Part shown: piece by piece, positions 1 to 4,987 of the stretch
How the letters are laid out: the number at the start of each line of letters is the position of its first letter
How positions within the stretch are numbered: position 1 is the first letter of the stretch
Origin: an uncultured Methanobrevibacter sp.
Lineage (GTDB): Archaea > Methanobacteriota > Methanobacteria > Methanobacteriales > Methanobacteriaceae
DNA: 9,227 bases
Reading direction: 5' to 3'
NCBI GenBank assembly: GCA_902782595.1
Contig: CACZNW010000006.1
Span: 1-9,227 of the forward strand
Notes under the pieces: model-generated
Seen by the model: the letters and a program-made list of their open reading frames with translations, nothing else
What the model was told of the DNA's origin: nothing
Database searches by the model: none
Position numbers and translations under genes: made by a program

Positions 1-87
1 CAAGTATTCTTGATATTAGTAAGATATTTTTGAAAAAATAGAATTTTTAGGTTGATGTTAATGAAATAAAGCTGTTTTGATAAAATT

Positions 88-117
88 AAAGTAAAATTTA
101 AAAAAAGTAAAAAATAG
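88..117 (-). terminator. Oligo-T terminator of the kinase gene
   Basis: On the minus strand, just after the kinase stop codon, the sequence reads as a run of six T (114-109), then A and C, then seven T (106-100), followed by more T-rich DNA. Archaeal RNA polymerase terminates at such oligo-U tracts without needing a hairpin. The 12-base string AAAAAATAGAAT occurs at 109-120 and again at 33-44, giving a second T-rich tract further downstream. Nothing else is visible in 1-124. Confidence 0.6.
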
Positions 118-124
118 AATAAAT

Positions 125-1039
125 TCAGTAGAATTCATTCATTCTTTCAAATGCCTCATCAAAAGTTGGCATGTTGGTTTGGCATCCTTGGTGTTCAACA
201 ATAAAGGATGATACTGTTGATGCAAACTTGGCGGACGCTTCTAAAGATTCTCCATTTAGGAATCTTGATAAAAATCCGGCTCTATATGAATCTCCTGCGC
301 CGGTTGGGTCAACGACATCTATTTTTACTGCATCAATCTTAATTTTTTCTTCATTAGAATAGATTTCACTACCATTAGCTCCACAGGTTTTAACGATTAT
401 TTTCGGACCGAGTTCTCTAAGTCCATCCAAATCCAGTTCAAGAGCATCCAAAATTCTTTCGATTTCATGATGGTTTCCAAAAAGGATAGTAGTGTTTTCA
501 AGCACATCTTTCAATTTTTTAGTGTCATACATGCCAAGGTCTTGACCAGGATCAAATGAAACGAGTAATTCTTCATTTTTTGCCTCTTCGGAACATTTCC
601 AATTGAAATCAGGATCTCCAGTTGCTAAGTGTATTGCTTCAGCATTTTTAATTGCAGTTGCAGGCACTTTGCTTTCTGCAAATTCACGAGCAGCCCCCCA
701 ATAGAAATAACTGATTTGGTCTTCGTTATCGTTTGTCAATACAAACGCAGTAGGGGTTGATTCACCAGGAACAATGATTAATGAATCTGTGTCGATACCT
801 AAATTTTGCATGTGCTCATAGTATTCAGTTTTTTTGAAATCCCCACCAACTGCAGAAACAAGGGAAGTTTTTAATCCTAATTTTGCTCCAACGCAAGCAA
901 CATTCGCAGCGGCCCCACCATTAAAGGTTTTCATGTTAGTTATTGGGGCTGAAAAATTTGCTTTTGGGAATTCAGGCACTCTTATAATGTAATCATGAGC
1001 AGAGTGGCCAATTGCTAGTAAATCTCTGTTTTTTGCCAT
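125..1039 (-). CDS. PfkB/ribokinase-family carbohydrate or nucleoside kinase
   Basis: This 304-residue protein is a complete PfkB-family kinase, which transfers the gamma-phosphate of ATP to a hydroxymethyl group of a sugar or nucleoside in the cytoplasm. Visible signatures are the N-terminal substrate-binding motif FNGGAAANVA (residues 39-48), with the family Gly-Gly at 41-42, and the C-terminal ATP/anion-hole motif DPTGAGDSYRAGF (244-256), where Asp250 is the expected catalytic base. The length is normal for the family. The start is supported by AAGGAGAT just upstream. The substrate cannot be read from sequence; the overall look recalls the archaeal nucleoside kinase group (MJ0406-like), but ribokinase or another sugar kinase is possible. 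The gene is separated from the upstream regulator by 172 bases holding its own promoter-like sequence, so it is probably transcribed alone, and an oligo-T terminator follows it. No link to the formate/sulfite genes is apparent. Confidence 0.9.
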   Translation of the reverse strand: MAKNRDLLAIGHSAHDYIIRVPEFPKANFSAPITNMKTFNGGAAANVACVGAKLGLKTSLVSAVGGDFKKTEYYEHMQNLGIDTDSLIIVPGESTPTAFVLTNDNEDQISYFYWGAAREFAESKVPATAIKNAEAIHLATGDPDFNWKCSEEAKNEELLVSFDPGQDLGMYDTKKLKDVLENTTILFGNHHEIERILDALELDLDGLRELGPKIIVKTCGANGSEIYSNEEKIKIDAVKIDVVDPTGAGDSYRAGFLSRFLNGESLEASAKFASTVSSFIVEHQGCQTNMPTFDEAFERMNEFY

Positions 1040-1042
1040 AAT

Positions 1043-1050
1043 ATCTCCTT
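1043..1050 (-). promoter_or_regulatory. Ribosome binding site of the kinase gene
   Basis: On the minus strand AAGGAGAT lies three bases before the ATG at 1039. It pairs with the archaeal 16S 3' end (anti-SD CACCUCC type) and fixes the kinase start. Confidence 0.7.
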
Positions 1051-1080
1051 TTTATTTTTCAATATAATATTGGGTTTCAT

Positions 1081-1092
1081 CATTATTTAATG
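1081..1092 (-). promoter_or_regulatory. Possible TATA box for the kinase gene
   Basis: The minus strand reads CATTAAATAATG here, an AT-rich box about 45-55 bases upstream of the ATG. A start site 25 bases downstream would leave a leader of roughly 20 bases that includes the ribosome binding site. A second AT-rich stretch (AATATTATATT, about 1061-1071) lies too close to the ATG to leave the ribosome binding site in the transcript. The 172-base gap between the two genes holds this box and the inverted repeat at 1101-1124, and no RNA gene that I can see. Confidence 0.3.
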
Positions 1093-1100
1093 TTTTGAAA

Positions 1101-1124
1101 GTGCACATTTTCGCGGATGTGAAC
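1101..1124. repeat. Inverted repeat GTGCACAT-N8-ATGTGAAC
   Basis: Two 8-base arms, GTGCACAT (1101-1108) and ATGTGAAC (1117-1124), are inverted copies with one mismatch, separated by the GC-rich spacer TTTCGCGG. The element sits directly upstream of the putative kinase promoter, in otherwise AT-rich DNA, so an operator is a reasonable guess. It could also be the 3' structure of the regulator transcript, which ends at 1212 on the same strand. Confidence 0.35.
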
Positions 1125-1211
1125 CTTTGCAAAAACACGGTGTAATATGAGTGATAGTAACTTTTATCCTATATTCAATATCCTCTTTTGGTAAGAGCGT
1201 GTGAAAAGTAT

Positions 1212-2081
1212 TCATCCCATTGGAGTAAAACCCTCTTTTTCGATGGCATTTTGCCCTTCATTAAGCAGAAACCTTATGAATTCGTCAACTTCGCTCTTGT
1301 CTTCGTTAACTTTAATGACGCTGATTACATGCTGGGTGTCATACTTTAAAAGTTCATTTCCATTAAAATAGCTGGCGTTTAAAAAAGTGTATAATTCCGG
1401 GGTATTTTTAACAATTTTAAAAGCGTCAAATTGTGAGCTGACATTATCTGTAATGTTATAATCTATATCATAATGGTTCAGGCTGTTCCATGCAAGTCTC
1501 TGTGCAGATCCGTTAACGTTTATGAAATCAAGACCCTCCAAATCGGAAATGCTTTCAATGTTTCTTGACTGCGGACCTGAAACCAGAACAAGATAATCAT
1601 ATGCAATCGGCATGAAGTTGATGTCTCTTTCATATGCAATTAAAGGGTCATCCAATGTCAGAATATCCACAGCACCCCTTTTTGCAAGTTTGAATGCGTC
1701 TTCGTCGCTGCTGCTGTAAATATTCAAATCAAATGGTGTTTGGATGCTTTCCAAAAGTCCGGTGCTGATGTGGCCTCCGGCAATGTTGATTTCTGATGTT
1801 TTTTCAATTTGAATCAGATATTTTCGAAATTCCTCAAGAAGTTTCGCTCCGTCTGAAGTGAGGTGTGTTCCGTTTCCAACCTTGCGGGTAATTTTTACAC
1901 CTAATTTTTCTTCCGCCTTTAAAAGTCTTCTGTTAAAGACAGTATGGGATATGTTAAGCTCTTTTGCGGATTTCCTTTGTGAATGGGTTTTTGACAGTGA
2001 ATTCAGGCTTTGATATAACTTATAGTCATAGATTTCACCATCTATCTCCAGACTGATTAATCCCTTACTTTCAAATTTCAT
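1212..2081 (-). CDS. ModE/LysR-like transcriptional regulator with PBP-like oxyanion-sensor domain
   Basis: This 289-residue protein appears to be a one-component transcription factor. Residues about 15-90 form a winged helix-turn-helix of the ModE/LysR type: an HTH core around 36-60 (RKSAKELNISHTVFNRRL), then a wing region with GNGTHLTSDGAKLL. Residues about 100-289 resemble the periplasmic-binding-protein fold seen in molybdate/tungstate sensors and in MoeA-linked PBP_like domains. The segment FINVNGSAQR (186-195) matches the position of the usual FINRQ-GSGTR ligand loop, and the C-terminus GFTPMG resembles the end of TupA/ModA-type proteins. There is no signal peptide or membrane segment, so it acts in the cytoplasm. 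It is divergent from hxlB across 56 bases and lies 0.6 kb from fdhD. From this context I infer it senses molybdate, tungstate or another oxyanion and controls the formate dehydrogenase genes. Both ligand and targets are inference; a generic LysR-type role remains possible. Confidence 0.75.
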   Translation of the reverse strand: MKFESKGLISLEIDGEIYDYKLYQSLNSLSKTHSQRKSAKELNISHTVFNRRLLKAEEKLGVKITRKVGNGTHLTSDGAKLLEEFRKYLIQIEKTSEINIAGGHISTGLLESIQTPFDLNIYSSSDEDAFKLAKRGAVDILTLDDPLIAYERDINFMPIAYDYLVLVSGPQSRNIESISDLEGLDFINVNGSAQRLAWNSLNHYDIDYNITDNVSSQFDAFKIVKNTPELYTFLNASYFNGNELLKYDTQHVISVIKVNEDKSEVDEFIRFLLNEGQNAIEKEGFTPMG

Positions 2082-2084
2082 TAA

Positions 2085-2095
2085 TTATATATAAA
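2085..2095 (+). promoter_or_regulatory. TATA box of hxlB
   Basis: TTATATATAAA lies 53 bases before the hxlB ATG. The identical 11-mer stands at the same 53-base distance before the flavoprotein gene at 3537, which supports both as real promoters. A transcription start about 25 bases downstream (near 2117) would give a leader of about 20 bases containing the GGTTGAT ribosome-site-like sequence at 2128-2134. Confidence 0.5.
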
Positions 2096-2098
2096 ATC

Positions 2099-2126
2099 GT
2101 AATCATATATTATAATATTGATTTAC
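2099..2126. repeat. Imperfect dyad between the regulator and hxlB (possible operator)
   Basis: The arms GTAATCA (2099-2105) and TGATTTAC (2119-2126) are inverted copies with a one-base insertion (GTAAATCA on the reverse strand), separated by 13 AT-only bases. The element sits between the divergent starts of the regulator and hxlB, overlaps the likely hxlB transcription start, and would cover an upstream AT box for the regulator. Autoregulation by the neighbouring regulator is a reasonable inference. AT-rich DNA gives such dyads by chance, so support is modest. Confidence 0.3.
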
Positions 2127-2137
2127 TGGTTGATAAA

Positions 2138-2728
2138 ATGGAAATAATGAAAACCTCTCTTAGAGCTATTTTGGATAATATTGAAAATGCACAGGAATTT
2201 TTAGATGAAAAAGCCATCGATGAGTTTGAAAATATCATTATTAACTCTAAAAACATATTCGTTACAGGTGCCGGAAGATCCGGACTTGCCGCCAAGGCAT
2301 TTGCAATGAGACTGATGCATCTGGGACTGAGTGCATACGTTGTAGGTGAAACAATATCTCCCGCCATCTATGCTGATGACTGTATTGTGGCCATTTCTGG
2401 TTCAGGAGAAACAAATACTATTGTATCTGCTGCTAAAATTGCCAAAAATAGAGGTTCAAAGGTTTTAGCTTTAACATCCTATCCCGAATCAACTTTGGGT
2501 CAGCTTGCCGACAGTTTTATTCTTGTTAAGGGAAGAACCAAAAAGGAAGTTGACGATGAAAATTACATGAAACGTCAGATTCACGGTAACTATACTTCAC
2601 TCACTCCGCTGGGAACTGCATTTGAACTGACAACTCTTGTATTTCTCGATGCAATCGTTTCCGAACTGATGGAGAAAATGCATCAGACAGAAAGTGACCT
2701 GAAGGCAAGACACACTGTTCTAGAATAA
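2138..2728 (+). CDS. hxlB: 6-phospho-3-hexuloisomerase (SIS domain)
   Basis: This 196-residue cytoplasmic enzyme interconverts D-arabino-3-hexulose 6-phosphate and fructose 6-phosphate. In archaea without an oxidative pentose phosphate pathway, the ribulose monophosphate pathway run in reverse, with hexulose-phosphate synthase, supplies ribulose 5-phosphate. The whole protein is one SIS (sugar isomerase) domain of the expected length. Visible motifs are FVTGAGRSGLAAKAFAMRL (41-59) followed by MHLG with the family-conserved His61, the phosphosugar loop SGSGET (87-92), SYPESTLGQLAD (114-125), and PLGTAFE (157-163) with a candidate catalytic Glu163. The start ATG at 2138 follows the weak site GGTTGAT; an in-frame ATG at 2147 is less likely. 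Its 3' end overlaps the convergent fdhD by 9 bases. The partner synthase is not in the window. Confidence 0.9.
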   Translation: MEIMKTSLRAILDNIENAQEFLDEKAIDEFENIIINSKNIFVTGAGRSGLAAKAFAMRLMHLGLSAYVVGETISPAIYADDCIVAISGSGETNTIVSAAKIAKNRGSKVLALTSYPESTLGQLADSFILVKGRTKKEVDDENYMKRQIHGNYTSLTPLGTAFELTTLVFLDAIVSELMEKMHQTESDLKARHTVLE

Positions 2729-3466
2729 AATTCTGTTCTGATTATTGTAGATATTGCAGCGTTGGCCCCTTAGAAATCCAACCAATGTAATATTTCCTTT
2801 TTTTGCAATATTGTATCCCGAATTGGACGGGGCGGCGTTTGAGGCTAAAATAGGAACTTTCGCCCTGGTCATTTTAATGACCATATCTGCAGGCATTCTT
2901 CCGCTGTAGATTACATAGGAATTGCTTAAATCAAAACCGTTAAGTATTCCGCATCCGATTACCTTATCAACCGCAACGTGACGGCTTACATCTTCCTTTA
3001 CGATAAACTGATTTTCATAAACGATTCCAGCAACGTGGGTTCCGCCTGTTGCCTGCCATATTTCGGCGTTCTGTTTTAACTGCTCAATTCTTTCAATCAA
3101 TTCACTGACGTCAACCTGAAATGAGGATTCGACGGGTTCGACGGTTTTTATTTTGCTTCGCCATCCTCCTCCCGAATCTGAGCATAAAACGGTTTCATTT
3201 GTTTTTAAAAGTTCGGGGTTTATTTTGACACTTATGGTGTTTTCGTCAATTTCTATACTTTCAATGTCAGCCGGTGATTTCACCATATTCTCATTAATCA
3301 GATATCCCACGGCAAATTCCCTCAATGAGTCACGGATTGCCGAGAAATTACGTGAAATCCCGTCATTTATGATTAATGTGACTGTTTCGTCATTTACCAC
3401 TTCTTCCTTTGTGCGGATGATTTCACCGTTTTTAAATTTGATGGCATCTATTTTTTCTATTTTCAT
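2720..3466 (-). CDS. fdhD: Formate dehydrogenase accessory sulfurtransferase FdhD
   Basis: This 248-residue protein belongs to the FdhD family. These proteins take sulfur from a cysteine desulfurase and pass it to the Mo/W-bis-pterin cofactor of formate dehydrogenase, which is inactive without the sulfido ligand. Family landmarks are LREFAVGYLINENMV (48-62), the sulfur-loop region VLCSDSGGGW (93-102), TGGTHVAGI (140-148), and the C-terminal block HVAVDKVIGCGILNGFDLS, YSGRMPADMV, ILASNAAPS and LVGFLRGQRCNIY. The usual CxxC of the loop is reduced to one cysteine (Cys95; Ser at the +3 position), so transfer would rest on Cys95. The expected client, FdhA, is encoded 3.6 kb away on the other strand. 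The gene is divergent from the flavoprotein gene (70 bases between start codons) and overlaps hxlB at its 3' end. The start is supported by AAGGTTAT shortly upstream on the minus strand. Confidence 0.9.
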   Translation of the reverse strand: MKIEKIDAIKFKNGEIIRTKEEVVNDETVTLIINDGISRNFSAIRDSLREFAVGYLINENMVKSPADIESIEIDENTISVKINPELLKTNETVLCSDSGGGWRSKIKTVEPVESSFQVDVSELIERIEQLKQNAEIWQATGGTHVAGIVYENQFIVKEDVSRHVAVDKVIGCGILNGFDLSNSYVIYSGRMPADMVIKMTRAKVPILASNAAPSNSGYNIAKKGNITLVGFLRGQRCNIYNNQNRILF

Positions 3467-3483
3467 AATAACCTTATACTATT

Positions 3484-3494
3484 TTATATATAAA
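3484..3494 (+). promoter_or_regulatory. TATA box of the flavoprotein-fsr-fdhA cluster
   Basis: TTATATATAAA stands 53 bases upstream of the ATG at 3537, the same sequence and distance as before hxlB. A start site about 25 bases downstream (near 3516) gives a leader of about 20 bases that contains the ribosome binding site. The box is nearly palindromic and could also serve fdhD on the minus strand, where it would give an almost leaderless transcript; other AT-rich boxes at about 3496-3518 are alternatives for fdhD. Confidence 0.5.
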
Positions 3495-3525
3495 TCATAA
3501 TAAATAGTTTTAATATTATTTAACT

Positions 3526-3532
3526 AGGTGAT
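3526..3532 (+). promoter_or_regulatory. Ribosome binding site that fixes the flavoprotein start at 3537
   Basis: AGGTGAT is a full match to the archaeal Shine-Dalgarno core and lies four bases before ATG 3537. The in-frame GTG at 3528 lies inside this site, so it cannot be the start; the protein begins MIYKC. Confidence 0.75.
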
Positions 3533-3536
3533 AGCG

Positions 3537-4922
3537 ATGATATATAAATGTACAATTTGTGGTCATATCCATAACGAGGAATCAACCGGAATCCTTTTGA
3601 AAAATCTGGACAAATGTCCGATCTGCAAACAGCCGATTTCAAAATTCGTGGCAGTTGAAAATTCAAATTCTCCGGAAAATACCGGGGAGGAAAACAGCGA
3701 CCTGTCATATGACAAGGATTATGCAAAAAGCGACAGAGACATCAGACAGATGGACGCAATCCACCAGATGGCTATAACAGGTGAATCACTGGTTTCAGCA
3801 ATGTACACTGATTTTCCAATGCCAAACTGGGATGACATTCTTATTCTTGGAGCTCAGATGAATCCGCAGCCTCTTGAATCAGACGTTGAAGTTAATACTC
3901 AAACCGTAATAGGTAAAAACGCAAAAAAACCTCTGGTAATTGAAAGCCCGATTTATATTACGCACATGTCTTTCGGCGCACTTTCAAAAGAGGCAAAAAT
4001 TGCCCTTTCAAAAGGAAGTGCGGCAATCAAAACCGCTCAGTGCAGCGGTGAAGGCGGAATGCTTAAGGAAGAATTTGAAAATGCCTACAGATACATTTTC
4101 GAATATGTTCCAAACAGGTACTCTGTAACCGATGAGAATTTAAAAAAGGTTGATGCGGTTGAAATCAAAATCGGCCAGTCAACAAAACCTGGTCTTGGAG
4201 GACAGCTTCAGGCTGAAAAGGTAACAGAAGAAATAGCTGAAATAAGGGGAAAACCCCTGGGAGAAGATATTCACTCTCCGGCAACAATTCCGGGGGTTTC
4301 AAACAGGGAGGATTTAAAGGAACTTGTTGACTGCTTAAGGGATAAATCACATGGAAGACCAATCGGTTTGAAATTTGCCGCCGGAAGAATTGAAGATGAT
4401 TTGGAGCACGTTTTATATGCTGAACCTGATTACATTACCATTGACGGAAGGGGAGGTTCAACAGGTGCAAGCCCTAAACTCATAAGGGATTCAACATCCG
4501 TTCCAACAATATATGCACTTTTAAGAGCACGCAAATTCCTCGATGAACATAAAAGTGAAATTGACCTTACAATAACCGGGGGGCTGCGCGTATCATCCGA
4601 TTTTGCAAAGGCACTGGCAATGGGCGCCAATGCAATAGCCGTAGGTACAGGGGCAATGATTGCAGCGGCATGTCAGCAGTATAAAATATGTGACACAGGC
4701 GACTGTCCTGTTGGAATTGCAACACAGGATGAAGAGTTAAGAAAACGTCTAAACATTGAAGCTTCAGCCAAAAGGGTTGAAAATTATTTAAGAGTTTCCA
4801 CTGAAGAATTAAAAACATTTGCAAGAATCACAGGTCACACAGACGTACATGAATTAAACATCAATGATTTATGCACAATAAATTCGGAAATTTCAGACTA
4901 CTCAGACATCAGGCATGTCTGA
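3537..4922 (+). CDS. Rubredoxin-like/glutamate-synthase-like FMN, [3Fe-4S] flavoprotein
   Basis: This 461-residue cytoplasmic protein joins two redox modules. Residues 1-36 form a short rubredoxin or zinc-ribbon finger with Cys5-x2-Cys8 and Cys27-x2-Cys30, of the compact kind found at the end of rubrerythrin. A polar acidic linker (about 41-70) leads to the FMN domain of glutamate synthase (about 90-440). That domain shows SGEGG (170-174), KIGQSTKPGLGGQLQAEKV (211-229), TIDGRGGSTGASP (301-313), GGLRVSSDFAKALAMGA (348-364), and the [3Fe-4S] ligands Cys379-x5-Cys385-x4-Cys390 followed by PVGIATQ. There is no glutamine amidotransferase domain, and the two ferredoxin clusters of many archaeal GltB2 proteins appear replaced by the finger. 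It may make glutamate with a separate ammonia-supplying subunit, but its place at the head of the fsr-fdhA cluster suggests an oxidoreductase tied to that system. The iron-versus-zinc content of the finger and the substrate are unknown. Confidence 0.85.
   Translation: MIYKCTICGHIHNEESTGILLKNLDKCPICKQPISKFVAVENSNSPENTGEENSDLSYDKDYAKSDRDIRQMDAIHQMAITGESLVSAMYTDFPMPNWDDILILGAQMNPQPLESDVEVNTQTVIGKNAKKPLVIESPIYITHMSFGALSKEAKIALSKGSAAIKTAQCSGEGGMLKEEFENAYRYIFEYVPNRYSVTDENLKKVDAVEIKIGQSTKPGLGGQLQAEKVTEEIAEIRGKPLGEDIHSPATIPGVSNREDLKELVDCLRDKSHGRPIGLKFAAGRIEDDLEHVLYAEPDYITIDGRGGSTGASPKLIRDSTSVPTIYALLRARKFLDEHKSEIDLTITGGLRVSSDFAKALAMGANAIAVGTGAMIAAACQQYKICDTGDCPVGIATQDEELRKRLNIEASAKRVENYLRVSTEELKTFARITGHTDVHELNINDLCTINSEISDYSDIRHV
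4902..4922 (+). other. Perfect 8-bp hairpin covering the flavoprotein stop codon
   Basis: TCAGACAT (4902-4909) and ATGTCTGA (4915-4922) are perfect inverted copies around the 5-base loop CAGGC. The 3' arm ends exactly with the TGA stop. No oligo-T follows, so it does not look like an intrinsic terminator. It could mark a processing or stability boundary between the flavoprotein and fsr cistrons, or a regulator site before fsr. Confidence 0.45.
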
Positions 4923-4927
4923 AAACA

Positions 4928-4937
4928 CTAAAAATAT
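4928..4937 (+). promoter_or_regulatory. Possible internal promoter for fsr-fdhA
   Basis: The 65-base gap between the flavoprotein and fsr contains CTAAAAATAT about 50-60 bases before the fsr ATG, close to the box-to-start distance of the other promoters here. There is no oligo-T terminator in the gap, so read-through from the flavoprotein is also expected. Support is weak. Confidence 0.22.
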
Positions 4938-4973
4938 CATTGGTTAAGCACAGATTTAAATGTAATATTTAAA

Positions 4974-4980
4974 GGGGGAT
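4974..4980 (+). promoter_or_regulatory. Ribosome binding site of fsr
   Basis: GGGGGAT lies seven bases before the ATG at 4988 in otherwise AT-rich DNA. It is a strong purine-rich site and fixes the start, which matters because the N-terminal ~70 residues look like an extension relative to known Fsr proteins. Confidence 0.65.
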
Positions 4981-4987
4981 ATATTTT

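Noticed and set aside
1140..1211. Possible small RNA or tRNA in the gap between the kinase and the regulator
   Set aside because: No cloverleaf, T-loop GTTCRA-type sequence or strong stem is seen; only short AT-rich DNA downstream of the regulator stop.
3153..3500. A plus-strand open frame opposite fdhD
   Set aside because: It is the antisense of the conserved FdhD N-terminal half and gives a Ser/Phe/Ile-rich, non-family translation with no ribosome site.
3528..3536. GTG at 3528 as the start of the flavoprotein gene
   Set aside because: It lies inside the AGGTGAT ribosome binding site; ATG 3537 has ideal spacing and gives the expected MIYKC rubredoxin-like start.
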